A stretch of DNA of 64,000 nt from Ignavibacteriales bacterium (GTDB taxonomy: Bacteria > Bacteroidota > Ignavibacteria > Ignavibacteriales > Ignavibacteriaceae), in assembly GCA_016709155.1 (NCBI GenBank), contig JADJEI010000001.1, forward strand, positions 248,001 through 312,000. The letters are read 5' to 3'. The notes under the pieces were generated by a model. That model worked only from the letters and a program-made list of their open reading frames with translations. It was not told where the DNA came from and made no database searches. The translations under genes and the position numbers were made by a program. Positions 27,693 through 36,615 of the stretch are shown here, piece after piece; within the stretch, counting starts at the first letter, position 1; each line of letters begins with the position of its first letter.

Positions 27693-29510
27693 ATGAAAAA
27701 CGTACTTTATTATGTTTTGTTTATTGTACTTTCGATTTCAATTAATGCACAAACTAATTATTATATTTCATCTTCTCTTGGGAACGATGATAATAATGGC
27801 TTATCTCCAGATAGTGCATTCCGTTCACTTACCCGTATTAACATTTTAGCCGAATCTGGGATATTTCAGGGGGGAGATTCAATTCTCTTCATGAGAGGAG
27901 ACGAATGGAAAGGGGAATTTCTAGTGTTTGGAGAGGATACAAATGGAGATTATGATGATCCAATTACGTTAAGCTCATTTGGTTATGGTGCTAAACCCAT
28001 ATTTAATGGAGAAAATGAGTTTTCTGAATTTGATTCTTCAATTTCAATTGGAATATCAATTAGCTCGCCAAATTTCGTCATATCCAATATAGAGATAATG
28101 AATTATTCAAAAGATGGCATTCATGCAGATGTGGGATCAGGTAAAATTCTTAATCTCGTTGTTGATAGTGTTTTTATTCATAACACAGGCAGCACATATT
28201 TTACATACGTGTATGGGATTTACACTGAAGGTAAAAATGCAAAGATTTTAAATTCATTCATCACAGAAACTTATAACGATGGAATATTTATGCTGGGCGC
28301 TGATTGTGAATTAGGCTTTTCACAGATAATCAATGCTGGCAGCGGTCCAAGGGGTGATGCATTACAATTAAAATATGCAGATAATTTCTGGGTTCACGAT
28401 AACGTTATGACCAGTGACGATTTAGATCATGGAATAGCCATAACCAAGCAAAAAGAGGGGGAAGGAGAACCGGAATTTATCGGCGGAATATTTGAAAGAA
28501 ACTACTGCGAAGGTAATTTATGGGGTCTGGATGTGGGCGGTTATGGAACTATTGTGCGTTATAATCAATTTATTTCAAACAGAGCTTATGGTTTAAAGAT
28601 AAGAGGTCATTATGTCAGAGCCTACGATAACTTCATTAAAAATACTGAACAAGGAATTGCATTAGGTACGCCATGGGTTACTGGCTTGGTTGGCCATATT
28701 GAATTATACAACAATACAATTGTTAATACTTCTGAGTTTGCACTTCTGCTTGCGGACTTTATAGATACAGTTTACGTGAGTTACATGAATAATATTTTTA
28801 CTGAAATAAATGGCATCGGAGTAAAAAGAAGTCGGAATCATTTTTTAGTTCCAAAGCAATGCGACTACAATTTGTTTTATCCGGACGATAAGCCAGGTTT
28901 GTTCATTTCGGAACGTGACAGTTTTTCAACTTTACAGCAGTGGCAATTATCCTCAGAAGTGGATTTACATTCCTTATCAGAGGAGCCTCAATTAATTCGT
29001 GAATATTATCTTGATTATTCATCTCCCGCTATTAATGCTGGTATGGAATTTATCTTATTTAAAAATAAAGAATATAATCCCGACATATGTGGATATTTCC
29101 GTCCTGACAATAGTATTTGGGATTTGGGAGCTTGCGAATTTTCACAAAGTATTACTACAACTAATTCGCCTAAACCGGGAGAAACAGAAAATAGAAGAGA
29201 TAAAACCGGAAGTTTTGTTGGCGTTGATAGATTTGAACTCTCGCAGAACTATCCGAATCCATTTAATCCAATAACAAAAATAAAATACACAGTTCCTTCA
29301 ACTCCCCTCTTCTTTGGAGAGGGGTCGGCGGTGAGGCTACTTGTGTATGACATACTCGGCAACGAAGTAGCAACACTCGTAAACGAGCAGCAACAGCCCG
29401 GCACTTACGAAGTTGAACTTAATGCTTCAACTTTGGCGAGCGGAGTTTATTTATATCAGATAAACGCAGGTGCGTTTACATCTTCTAAAAAAATGTTGTT
29501 GACAAAATAG
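27693..29510 (+). CDS. Secreted right-handed beta-helix protein with T9SS sorting domain
   Basis: A 605-residue exported protein. A signal peptide (MKNVLYYVLFIVLSISINA) precedes a parallel beta-helix region of the pectate-lyase-like type (YYISSSLGNDDNNGLSPD at its start, then repeated short strands such as FVISNIEIMNYSKDGIHA and RAYDNFIKNTEQGIALG). From about residue 510 comes a T9SS C-terminal domain (QNYPNPFNP, VYDILGNEVATLVNE, SGVYLYQINAG). A palindromic DNA element (29304-29324) is translated in frame inside the sorting domain as STPLFFGEGSAVR. Family members bind or cleave polysaccharides; no active site was recognised. Confidence 0.85.
   Translation: MKNVLYYVLFIVLSISINAQTNYYISSSLGNDDNNGLSPDSAFRSLTRINILAESGIFQGGDSILFMRGDEWKGEFLVFGEDTNGDYDDPITLSSFGYGAKPIFNGENEFSEFDSSISIGISISSPNFVISNIEIMNYSKDGIHADVGSGKILNLVVDSVFIHNTGSTYFTYVYGIYTEGKNAKILNSFITETYNDGIFMLGADCELGFSQIINAGSGPRGDALQLKYADNFWVHDNVMTSDDLDHGIAITKQKEGEGEPEFIGGIFERNYCEGNLWGLDVGGYGTIVRYNQFISNRAYGLKIRGHYVRAYDNFIKNTEQGIALGTPWVTGLVGHIELYNNTIVNTSEFALLLADFIDTVYVSYMNNIFTEINGIGVKRSRNHFLVPKQCDYNLFYPDDKPGLFISERDSFSTLQQWQLSSEVDLHSLSEEPQLIREYYLDYSSPAINAGMEFILFKNKEYNPDICGYFRPDNSIWDLGACEFSQSITTTNSPKPGETENRRDKTGSFVGVDRFELSQNYPNPFNPITKIKYTVPSTPLFFGEGSAVRLLVYDILGNEVATLVNEQQQPGTYEVELNASTLASGVYLYQINAGAFTSSKKMLLTK
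29304..29324 (+). repeat. In-frame palindromic element in T9SS domain, copy 1
   Basis: CCCCTCTTC and GGAGAGGGG pair around TTT with one G-T pair. The element and its GC-rich flank are translated in frame between KYTVPS and LLVYDILGN, where other sorting domains have a short surface turn. Confidence 0.85.
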
Positions 29511-29826
29511 TATCAATTGCCCCTCGTTAATATTGACTAATGTTGTCATTGTAAATATGAGATAAGTGAAAACTAACAAAGGATGATTTGTACTACTACT
29601 ATACCCTTTGAGTTTTTATAGTACATTTTATAATAACACCTTAAGTTCTGATCTGCTAAACAAGAGTAATTGGTTGACAACCTATTGAATAATAACTTTA
29701 AAACGAATGGCACTATTCGCATTTTTTTAACATTGATAATATTAATTTTTATTTAATAGTATATTTGAAGGCGAATTTTAAGTAATAGCCGCATTAAAGA
29801 AACAGAAATCATATTTGGAGAATATT
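29511..29826. other. Intergenic region, 316 bp
   Basis: AT-rich spacer between two T9SS protein genes. No tRNA, strong hairpin or open frame of note is seen. The ribosome binding site of the next gene (GGAG 29817-29820) lies at its right end. Confidence 0.5.
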
Positions 29827-32247
29827 ATGAAAATATTTTACATAACCTGCTTATTATTAGTAATACTTCAGAGTAAATCTTTTGCTCAATACGAATGGGA
29901 TTGGAACAATCCTCTGCCTACTCATAATTATTTATTATCAAATTTTTTTATTGACTCAATGACTGGTTGGGCAGTTGGGGGTGGAGGTACAATATTAAAA
30001 TCAGAAGATGGAGGGATTAACTGGGTTTTGCAGCATGTACTTTCTGAGGATGTTGATGAAGCTCTTCATTCAGTTTATTTTGCGGACCAAAATAATGGTT
30101 GGATTGTTGGAGATGCTGGAACAATCCTAAAAACAACAGATGGAGGAGATACCTGGATTTATAAGCTAAGTAGTACATCTTATGAATTGCACTCTGTTCA
30201 TTTTATTGATATTTATACCGGTTGGGCTGTTGGTTGCTTTGGTACAATATTAAAAACTACAAATGGGGGAGAAGATTGGTATGCTCAAATAAGTGGTACT
30301 GTACAGGTTTTGGATGATGTGTTTTTTACTGACTCAAATAACGGTTGGATTGTTGGGGGGACTGAAATATTTCATACGGTAGATGGAGGAGAAAATTGGT
30401 CGCCTCAACTTTTTTCAGGCAATGTTTTTTATTCGATATTCTTTGTTGATAACGCCAATGGATGGGCAGTAGGATTAACTGACGGTAAAATTCTAAGAAC
30501 TACAAATGGGGGGATGAATTGGACTTTTTACAATATCGGTTTTGATTATAATTTCAAATCAGTTTATTTCATTGATAATAATAATGGGTGGTTAGTTGGT
30601 CTATTTAGCTCCATCTTCAAAACGACAGATGGAGGTGTGAACTGGATTCCATATACTACTGAAAATACGGGCTTTTTTGATTCAATTTTTGCACTTGACA
30701 TCAATAATGTTTGGGCAGTTGGGAGTTTCGGTTCTGTATATAGATCAACAAACAGTGGAAATAATTGGGAGAGGCTATCAAAGTATTTTACAATTAACCA
30801 TTTAGAGGAAGTATTTTTTGTTACTGAACAGATAGGTTTTATAGTTGGTGACCAAGGTGAAATATTTAAGACAATCGATACGGGTCTGAATTGGCAAATG
30901 ATTTCTTTTTTATCCTTCCAAGTCCATTCTGCTTATTTTACTGATACTACAACCGGTTGGATCGTAGGTGATTCTGGCAACATTTTTAAAACAACTGATG
31001 GAGGAAATTCCTGGATATTTCAACAGAGTGGAATTAGTTTTCCATTGAAATCGGTTTACTTTATAAATTCACAAATTGGTTTTACTGTGGGCTGGGCTGG
31101 TACACTCTTAAAAACAACTAATGGAGGATTATTTTGGGAAATCATTTTGACTGGTAACAACTACATTTTAAATTCGATTTATTTTATTGATAGTAATATT
31201 GGCTGGACTGTCGGAACCTCAGGAACAATATTGAAAACAACTAATGGCGGAAAAGATTGGATTGCCCAGGTCAGTGGAACAAGTAATAATTTCACTTCGG
31301 TTTTTTTTATTGATAACAATACAGGGTGGGTTGTTGGAGAATCAGGTACGATTTTAAGAACTATTGATGGAGGAATTAATTGGGATTTCCAGGTAAGTCA
31401 ATTACCTTATAAATTACAATCCGTTCGTTTTATAGATAATAGTATCGGCTTTGTTGTCGGAGATGAAGGTACAGTGCTGAAGACGACTGATGGAGGAACT
31501 AGCTGGATCGATCAGAGGATAAATACCCGTTGGGCTATTGAATCGATTTTTTTTACTGAAAACAAAACAGGTTGGTTAGTTGGGTTTTTCGGCATGGTAT
31601 TAAAAAATATTTCGACCGTGATTCCCATAGAACTAACAATCTTTACAGCAGCAGTAAATCAAAACAAAGTCACTCTCAATTGGCAAACTGCAACGGAGAC
31701 AAATAACAGCGGGTTTGAAATAGAAAGAACCTCACCCCTTCCCTCTCCTTACGAAGGAGAGGGTGGCGAAGCCGGGAGAGGTTGGAAAGTAATCGGTTTC
31801 GTTCCCGGCTTCGGTTCTATAACCGAACCTAAGAGTTATTCTTTCGTTGATGAGAATCTTCCAACAGGGATTTATCAGTACAGACTAAAACAAACAGATT
31901 TTGATGGAACATTCGAATACTCGAACACAGTTGAAGTTGAAATAACTTCACCAACAGAATTTTCACTTGAGCAGAACTATCCAAATCCGTTTAATCCAAC
32001 AACAAAAATAAAATATACTATCCCTTCTACTCCCCTCTCCTTTGGAGAGGGGTTGGGGGTGAGGCTTCTTGTCTATGACATACTTGGCAACCAAGTAGCC
32101 ACACTCGTAAGCGAGCAGCAGCAGCCCGGCACTTATGAAGTTGAGTTCAATGTAGGACATGCTATCAACCTGTCAAGCGGTGTGTACTACTACCAATTAC
32201 AGGCTGGGGGACTTACTCAAACGAAGAAATTTATTCTTCTCAAATAA
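29827..32247 (+). CDS. Secreted Ycf48-like propeller protein with T9SS sorting domain
   Basis: About 806 residues. A signal peptide (MKIFYITCLLLVILQS) is followed by some 14 repeats of about 43 residues of the type GWAVG-x-GTILKTTDGG-x-W, the pattern of Ycf48/HCF136-like and BNR propellers. A fibronectin-like linker (LNWQTATETNNSGFEIER) and a T9SS domain (QNYPNPFNP, VYDILGNQVATLVSEQ) follow. Two palindromic DNA elements are translated in frame, one in the linker (31741-31763) and one in the sorting domain (32032-32052). ATG 29827 is chosen over TTG 29815 because GGAG lies six bases before it. This gene class is common in Ignavibacteria secretomes, and its ligand is unknown. Confidence 0.85.
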   Translation: MKIFYITCLLLVILQSKSFAQYEWDWNNPLPTHNYLLSNFFIDSMTGWAVGGGGTILKSEDGGINWVLQHVLSEDVDEALHSVYFADQNNGWIVGDAGTILKTTDGGDTWIYKLSSTSYELHSVHFIDIYTGWAVGCFGTILKTTNGGEDWYAQISGTVQVLDDVFFTDSNNGWIVGGTEIFHTVDGGENWSPQLFSGNVFYSIFFVDNANGWAVGLTDGKILRTTNGGMNWTFYNIGFDYNFKSVYFIDNNNGWLVGLFSSIFKTTDGGVNWIPYTTENTGFFDSIFALDINNVWAVGSFGSVYRSTNSGNNWERLSKYFTINHLEEVFFVTEQIGFIVGDQGEIFKTIDTGLNWQMISFLSFQVHSAYFTDTTTGWIVGDSGNIFKTTDGGNSWIFQQSGISFPLKSVYFINSQIGFTVGWAGTLLKTTNGGLFWEIILTGNNYILNSIYFIDSNIGWTVGTSGTILKTTNGGKDWIAQVSGTSNNFTSVFFIDNNTGWVVGESGTILRTIDGGINWDFQVSQLPYKLQSVRFIDNSIGFVVGDEGTVLKTTDGGTSWIDQRINTRWAIESIFFTENKTGWLVGFFGMVLKNISTVIPIELTIFTAAVNQNKVTLNWQTATETNNSGFEIERTSPLPSPYEGEGGEAGRGWKVIGFVPGFGSITEPKSYSFVDENLPTGIYQYRLKQTDFDGTFEYSNTVEVEITSPTEFSLEQNYPNPFNPTTKIKYTIPSTPLSFGEGLGVRLLVYDILGNQVATLVSEQQQPGTYEVEFNVGHAINLSSGVYYYQLQAGGLTQTKKFILLK
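31741..31763 (+). repeat. In-frame palindromic element in linker, copy 2
   Basis: CCCTCTCCTT and AAGGAGAGGG pair perfectly over ten bases around ACG. It is translated as part of a SPLPSPYEGEGG insert within the fibronectin-like linker. Confidence 0.88.
32032..32052 (+). repeat. In-frame palindromic element in T9SS domain, copy 3
   Basis: CCCCTCTCC and GGAGAGGGG pair perfectly over nine bases around TTT. It is nearly identical to copy 1 and sits at the same codon position of the sorting domain (STPLSFGEGLGVR). Confidence 0.9.
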
Positions 32248-32610
32248 TTAAGCAAACTTTATGTTGAGAGGCTTCTAAAAAATAAGAACTCACTGATAAA
32301 CTCATTTGGCCCATCTGGATCAGAATCTACTATAGTATTCTGAATTGCAATGCTATCTGCATGATCGAGATAACGCAATTTTTCGGAAGTCTCTACAAAC
32401 TAATAATCAATAATAAATAATAAATCCATAATATTGTTGCCATGCTTCTAAGCGGAATATCGAATCCCACCCTCTCCGCTCCATTTGGGAAAATGCACTT
32501 CAATTATTCTTCTTATTCAATTAACTTCTTTGGAAAACTCCGCTTTAACTGCCTGATTAATTAAACTATTCCACAGCATTATTCGATTATTCTATAAACG
32601 AAGAATTAAA
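32248..32610. other. Intergenic region, 363 bp, containing a tRNA-Ser remnant
   Basis: No gene seen. It contains the 20-bp copy of the tRNA-Ser(GGA) 3' end at 32460-32479, otherwise AT-rich sequence. The right boundary of the presumed insertion is here. Confidence 0.6.
32460..32479 (+). repeat. Attachment-site-like repeat (right copy), tRNA-Ser 3' fragment
   Basis: Exact 20-base match, same orientation, to 24871-24890 in tRNA-Ser(GGA). No other part of a tRNA is present here, so it is a stand-alone fragment. The sequence diverges immediately on both sides. Confidence 0.8.
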
Positions 32611-33012
32611 ATGAAAATTAAATCAATCTTTAGCCTTACTTATATTCTCATTTTTTATTTAACAGGTTGTGCGACAATCCTGAATACAACCACAGAAGAT
32701 GTTGAATTAATTACATCTCCTGCGAATGCAAAAATTACCATTGATGGGAAAAAATTCGGAAACTCACCGCAAGTAGTAAATATAGAGCGAGGAATAAATC
32801 ATACAATAAAATTTGAACTTGACGGTTTTGACCCTTACGAGACACAGCTAACAAGGAAAATTTCGTTTTGGTTTTGGGGAAATGTTTTAAATGGTTTACT
32901 GCCTGGAATGGTCATAGATTTTCTTACCGGCTCAATGTATAATTTGATTCCAGATAATTTATCGGTTGAATTGCTTCCAGCAAAAATTGAAACAAAAGTT
33001 AAGAAAAAGTAG
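32611..33012 (+). CDS. PEGA-domain lipoprotein
   Basis: A 133-residue protein with a lipoprotein signal (lipobox LTGC, Cys19) and a PEGA-like domain (VELITSPANAKITIDGKKFGNSPQ, FELDGFDPYE), a small beta-fold found in surface lipoproteins. A hydrophobic stretch with FWFWGNVLNGLLPGMVIDFL follows and is common in this lipoprotein type. The ATG lies outside the tRNA-bounded segment. The specific function is unknown. Confidence 0.75.
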   Translation: MKIKSIFSLTYILIFYLTGCATILNTTTEDVELITSPANAKITIDGKKFGNSPQVVNIERGINHTIKFELDGFDPYETQLTRKISFWFWGNVLNGLLPGMVIDFLTGSMYNLIPDNLSVELLPAKIETKVKKK

Positions 33013-33068
33013 TTTTTATTTTCTCTCTCCAGTTTTTAACCAGTTTTCTATTTTAGTCACCTTATGGG

Positions 33069-33092
33069 GTCAAGATCTGCGTTTAACTTGAC
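33069..33092. repeat. REP-like hairpin with GGGGTC leader
   Basis: GTCAAG (33069-33074) pairs with CTTGAC (33087-33092) around a 12-base loop, preceded by GGG. The word resembles the short palindromes that are mobilised by REP-associated tyrosine transposases. No such transposase gene lies in the window. Confidence 0.45.
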
Positions 33093-33233
33093 AATAGGAT
33101 AAGGTTGGGGTGAAGTATTTTTTAAATAAATATTTACATATTCACAGAAGATAAAACTGACTTGAATTAATTTTACAAAAGTCAATCTTATACCTTCGAT
33201 AATTAGTTGAAATTCTTTTCCAATAAATAAAGC

Positions 33234-33287
33234 TCACGGCTTTTTAATGCCTACTTATTGGGGCAATAATCTCTTTCAGTCCCGTGA
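33234..33287 (+). ncRNA. Candidate nested-hairpin RNA element
   Basis: TCACGG (33234-33239) pairs with CCGTGA (33282-33287), enclosing a perfect hairpin TTATTG (33255-33260) / CAATAA (33264-33269) with a GGG loop. It could be a regulatory RNA structure or another small palindromic repeat. It does not match a riboswitch class known to me. Confidence 0.25.
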
Positions 33288-33949
33288 CTTGATTGGGTAA
33301 AACTTCAAAATATTGTTTTAAAATAAGTGAGAGCCATTTTATGCTTAAGTCGAACAAATTATTTAATGCACTATAATGAATAAATACCAAAGCATTCTGT
33401 TCAACAACCAATAGTTTTTTTTTTGCTTGACATTAGAACAACACATAGATAAGTTTTAACTGTAGATTTTGATTTTGTTGAATACATTTATTTTATTGTA
33501 TTCAAATTGCGGAAAAGATTTGTTAAAGGGGACATACAAGATGCTGTTGTTCAAATACTTATCGAACGCGCTTAATCGACTGCTTAGATCCAATCACTTG
33601 AAATACACCTCCCCAATATGTTTATATTTATTTAATAATTATATCATTAATATTATTCGCAATTTTCTTATATCGCATTCTGTCAAAATTCTAAATCACG
33701 CATTGTTTAATAGCAAAAGCAAAACTTTAATTCGAAGTGAAAATCATTCTCCCACTACCTTTAAAAATATAATACAAAATCTGAAGTACCATGTTTGTTT
33801 TGGAGCTCAAAGATATATCCATGTTTTGTTTCTATCCATAAAAATCAAAAAGCCTTATAAACATATTTTAATGAACAACAATGTCTTTGTTTTATGAAAT
33901 GGATAAAATAAAAAAAATAAAATCGTTATCCTGAAAGGAAGTAAAAATT

Positions 33950-34543
33950 ATGAAGCGAATAGAACTCTTTCTTTTATTAGTAGTAATCGGTTCTTTGTGG
34001 GGATTTTTCGAAATGTTGGACCTCCCTGTTTTTATTCAATGTGCTATTGGTTTATTTTTTCTCGTCACAGCCAGGCGAATAGTTAATATACCTGCAACGA
34101 GCATTATGATAGGGTTAATAGTTTGCATTTATAAAACATACAGTGATCATTTTTTTATTTGTCAGTGGGCAGGTGTAATGGCTCTTGCAGGATCATTCGA
34201 CTTCTTTACCAGTGTAGTATTTAAAAAGCACTGGTTTGAAAAATATAATCCTGTAATTCTTGGAGTTCTGACAAATATTTCGGCAGCGATTGTGTTCCTG
34301 GTAATAGTAAATTATGTATTCATTGAACCTTACTGGCCGGAAGGCGGACTACAAAGAGCGATCGACTACTTGTTAACAAGAGGTTTGCCTGCTTCAGCAT
34401 TGAGTGGTTTAATTACTGCACCACTTGGTGTTTATGCAGCAGAGAAAATGATGAAACGAAAATTTTCATTTAATAGAAGACTGACCCCTGGCTTCTACTT
34501 GTTTACAATAGCATCCCTTTGGCTTATTGCATCTATTTATTAA
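33950..34543 (+). CDS. Multi-pass membrane protein of unknown function, next to fdhD
   Basis: A 197-residue protein with about five to six transmembrane helices (for example ELFLLLVVIGSLWGFFEML, IQCAIGLFFLVTA, NPVILGVLTNISAAIVFLV, FYLFTIASLWLIASIY). A strong site (AAAGGAAG) precedes ATG 33950. The size and topology resemble substrate-binding (S) subunits of ECF-type transporters, but no family signature was confirmed. It is the first gene of the run leading into fdhD, the porin and the dehydrogenase genes, so a role in supplying a substrate or cofactor to formate dehydrogenase is conceivable. Confidence 0.55.
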   Translation: MKRIELFLLLVVIGSLWGFFEMLDLPVFIQCAIGLFFLVTARRIVNIPATSIMIGLIVCIYKTYSDHFFICQWAGVMALAGSFDFFTSVVFKKHWFEKYNPVILGVLTNISAAIVFLVIVNYVFIEPYWPEGGLQRAIDYLLTRGLPASALSGLITAPLGVYAAEKMMKRKFSFNRRLTPGFYLFTIASLWLIASIY

Positions 34544-34570
34544 GAGAAAACAAAAGTTTATAAATCTGAA

Positions 34571-35446
34571 TTGCAAAATATGATTGCTGAGAAAAGAAAA
34601 GTTATTAAATGGAATGAGACTCCAAACTTCATCCGAAACTTTCCTATTAGGGAAGAAGAGGAATGGATCGCAATAGAAATTAATTTAAAGATTAGTATTG
34701 ATGGGAAAGAGCTAGTTAGATTTGCCTGCAGTCCTATTGATTGTGATGATCTTGCAATTGGATTTCTTTTTACAGAGGGAATTGTATCCAGCATTGAAGA
34801 AATTGATCATATCATCAAAAATCAAAATGAGCATAGAATAGATTTTATTCTTGCCGAAAAAAATAAAAGCATTGTGAAAGAGTGGGCTAATTCCCGAACA
34901 ATGAGCTCTGGCTGTGGACAGGGAGTTATTTCAAATCTTGAGTATAGAAGAAAAAATCTGAAACCAGTTGATTATAAAGTTAACACAAATGTTAAATCAC
35001 TCCCTGGATTGTTCAAGCATCTTGTGAATAATTCCGAATGGTATGACAGGACAGGATGCATCCATTCAGTTTCATTATTCTGTGAAGATGATAAAGTTAT
35101 ATTACGTGAAGATATCGGTCGGCATAACGCAGTTGATAAGGTGATAGGCTGCGCGCTTAAATGCAAGTACGAATTTCGTAATACGATTTTGTATTCATCC
35201 GGCAGAATCTCATCGGATATGATGCTGAAAGCTGCCCGTGCTCAGATACCTGTGGTTGTTTCTAAAACTGCTCCAACAAGTTTGGCAATTGACATTGCTG
35301 AGGAGTGTGGAATAACACTGATAGGTTTTGCAAGAGGTAGAAGACTAAACATTTATACGCACCCTGAACGAATCAACTTTGATGAAGAACAAAATAAAAT
35401 TTTAGATAAAGAATTATTCGAACACGAATCATTAAACAATAAATAA
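34571..35446 (+). CDS. fdhD: Formate dehydrogenase accessory sulfurtransferase FdhD
   Basis: About 290 residues. FdhD moves sulfur from a cysteine desulfurase onto the bis-MGD molybdenum/tungsten cofactor of formate dehydrogenase. The family signatures are CSPIDCDDLAIGFLFTEGI, SSGCGQGV (in place of the Cys-x-x-Cys loop of E. coli), TGCIHSVSLF, REDIGRHNAVDKVIG, SGRISSDMMLKAARAQIP and the C-terminal GFARGRRLNIYTHPERI. The frame opens at TTG 34571; ATG 34580 is an equally possible start. It is followed at 39 bases by the porin gene. Confidence 0.93.
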   Translation: MQNMIAEKRKVIKWNETPNFIRNFPIREEEEWIAIEINLKISIDGKELVRFACSPIDCDDLAIGFLFTEGIVSSIEEIDHIIKNQNEHRIDFILAEKNKSIVKEWANSRTMSSGCGQGVISNLEYRRKNLKPVDYKVNTNVKSLPGLFKHLVNNSEWYDRTGCIHSVSLFCEDDKVILREDIGRHNAVDKVIGCALKCKYEFRNTILYSSGRISSDMMLKAARAQIPVVVSKTAPTSLAIDIAEECGITLIGFARGRRLNIYTHPERINFDEEQNKILDKELFEHESLNNK

Positions 35447-35485
35447 TATGTACGAAAAAAACTTAAATTAATTTCAGGAGCTTAA

Positions 35486-36600
35486 ATGAAATCTTTATAT
35501 GCAGTATTGTTCAGTTTAATTTTATCCGCTTCTCTACTTCCTCAAGGTCTGGAATTAAAGCCTTATGGCTTTGTTAAAGGAGATGCAGTCTATTCGTCTA
35601 ATGGAGTTAACTCATTTGGTAATCCGAACCTTTCATCGCCTCAAATTGCGAATGGTGTGGACCAGGGTGCGTTAGGGTTTACCGCCAAACATACACGTTT
35701 TGGGTTGAAAGGAATATTCGGCGAGGATTTAAAGGTAGGGGGACTAATAGAACTAGATTTTTTTAGTGCTAACGGTTTTGATTCAAATGTAAACCCCCGA
35801 ATTCGTCTCGCTTATGCTTCAGTAGCATTTGATAATTTTGAATTTCGATTCGGGCAGCAATGGGATATCTTCTCCCCTTAAATGCTGTTACAAACAATAC
35901 CAATGGCAATCTTTGGTTTAGCGGTAATTTAGGTTTCCGTCGTGGTCAGATACAAATGGTGTACAAAATTCCTATAGAGGGATTTAAGCCTATGATCCAA
36001 TTGGCATTAGCTGAAGCGACACGCGAAACAACTTCAGGTTTGGGTGATGATAACAAAGCACTTCTTCCAATGGTTCAAGGTCGTTTATCGGCAATGTTTA
36101 TGGAGAATAAAACTATCGGCTTTTATTTCGTCTATGCAAAATTTTCCCCCAACCCTGATACTTCTGATTTCGATTATAACTCTTCCGGTTTTGGCGCTGA
36201 CTTCACTTTGCCTTTTCATAAATACTTTGAATTACATGGCGAATTTAATGTTGGCACCAACTTGAATAACGCAAATCTTTTTACTGTCGCTGGTAACGGT
36301 AAAAACAATGATGAGAGAAAAAATCTTGGAGTTTGGGGAAACATTACTTCCAAAATAGATGACCATTTTAATCTGATTGTTGGCGGCGGTTTAGATAAAA
36401 ATCAAACTGATAATCTTGCTGCCGGTGCCACTGCACAAAACTTTGTCATTTATGGCAATTTTGTTTTCCCGATAGTAAGTGGTTTCTCAATCTCACTTGA
36501 ACTTGGAAATATTTCCACGACCTTGCAGGGTGACGAAGAAGTTGACGAAAAAACTAATTCAGCTTTGTATTTATTTCTTTCTGGAAAGGTTGCATTCTAA
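35486..36600 (+). CDS. Outer-membrane porin in the formate dehydrogenase block, frameshifted
   Basis: About 371 residues once joined. A signal peptide (MKSLYAVLFSLILSASLLPQ) precedes a beta-barrel with alternating strands (FVKGDAVYSSNG, AKHTRFGLKGIF, FEFRFGQQWDIFSP, GFYFVYAKF) ending in a C-terminal aromatic (GKVAF), as in porins of outer membranes. The two parts are in different frames: one C seems to be missing in the C-run at about 35874-35877, where the corrected reading is FSPLNAVTNN. Placement between fdhD and fdhE suggests passage of formate or an acceptor into the periplasm, but specificity cannot be read. Confidence 0.78.
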
Positions 36601-36615
36601 TTTAATTGAAGAAGC

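Larger units (their letters stand above)
33013..33949. other. Intergenic region, 937 bp, upstream of the formate dehydrogenase block
   Basis: No convincing gene. It holds a REP-like hairpin (33069-33092) and a nested hairpin structure (33234-33287). A 142-codon open frame with a TTG start at 33469 has no family resemblance or good ribosome binding site. The rest is AT-rich. The promoter of the downstream block should be near its right end. Confidence 0.5.

Noticed and set aside
24893..32459. Integrase or transposase inside the tRNA-bounded segment
   Set aside because: None of the open frames there shows tyrosine or serine recombinase motifs; the segment contains only the kinase, regulator and two T9SS proteins.
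33469..33897. Open frame of 142 codons in the 937-bp gap
   Set aside because: It starts at TTG without a ribosome binding site, its composition is that of translated AT-rich intergenic DNA, and no family resemblance is seen.
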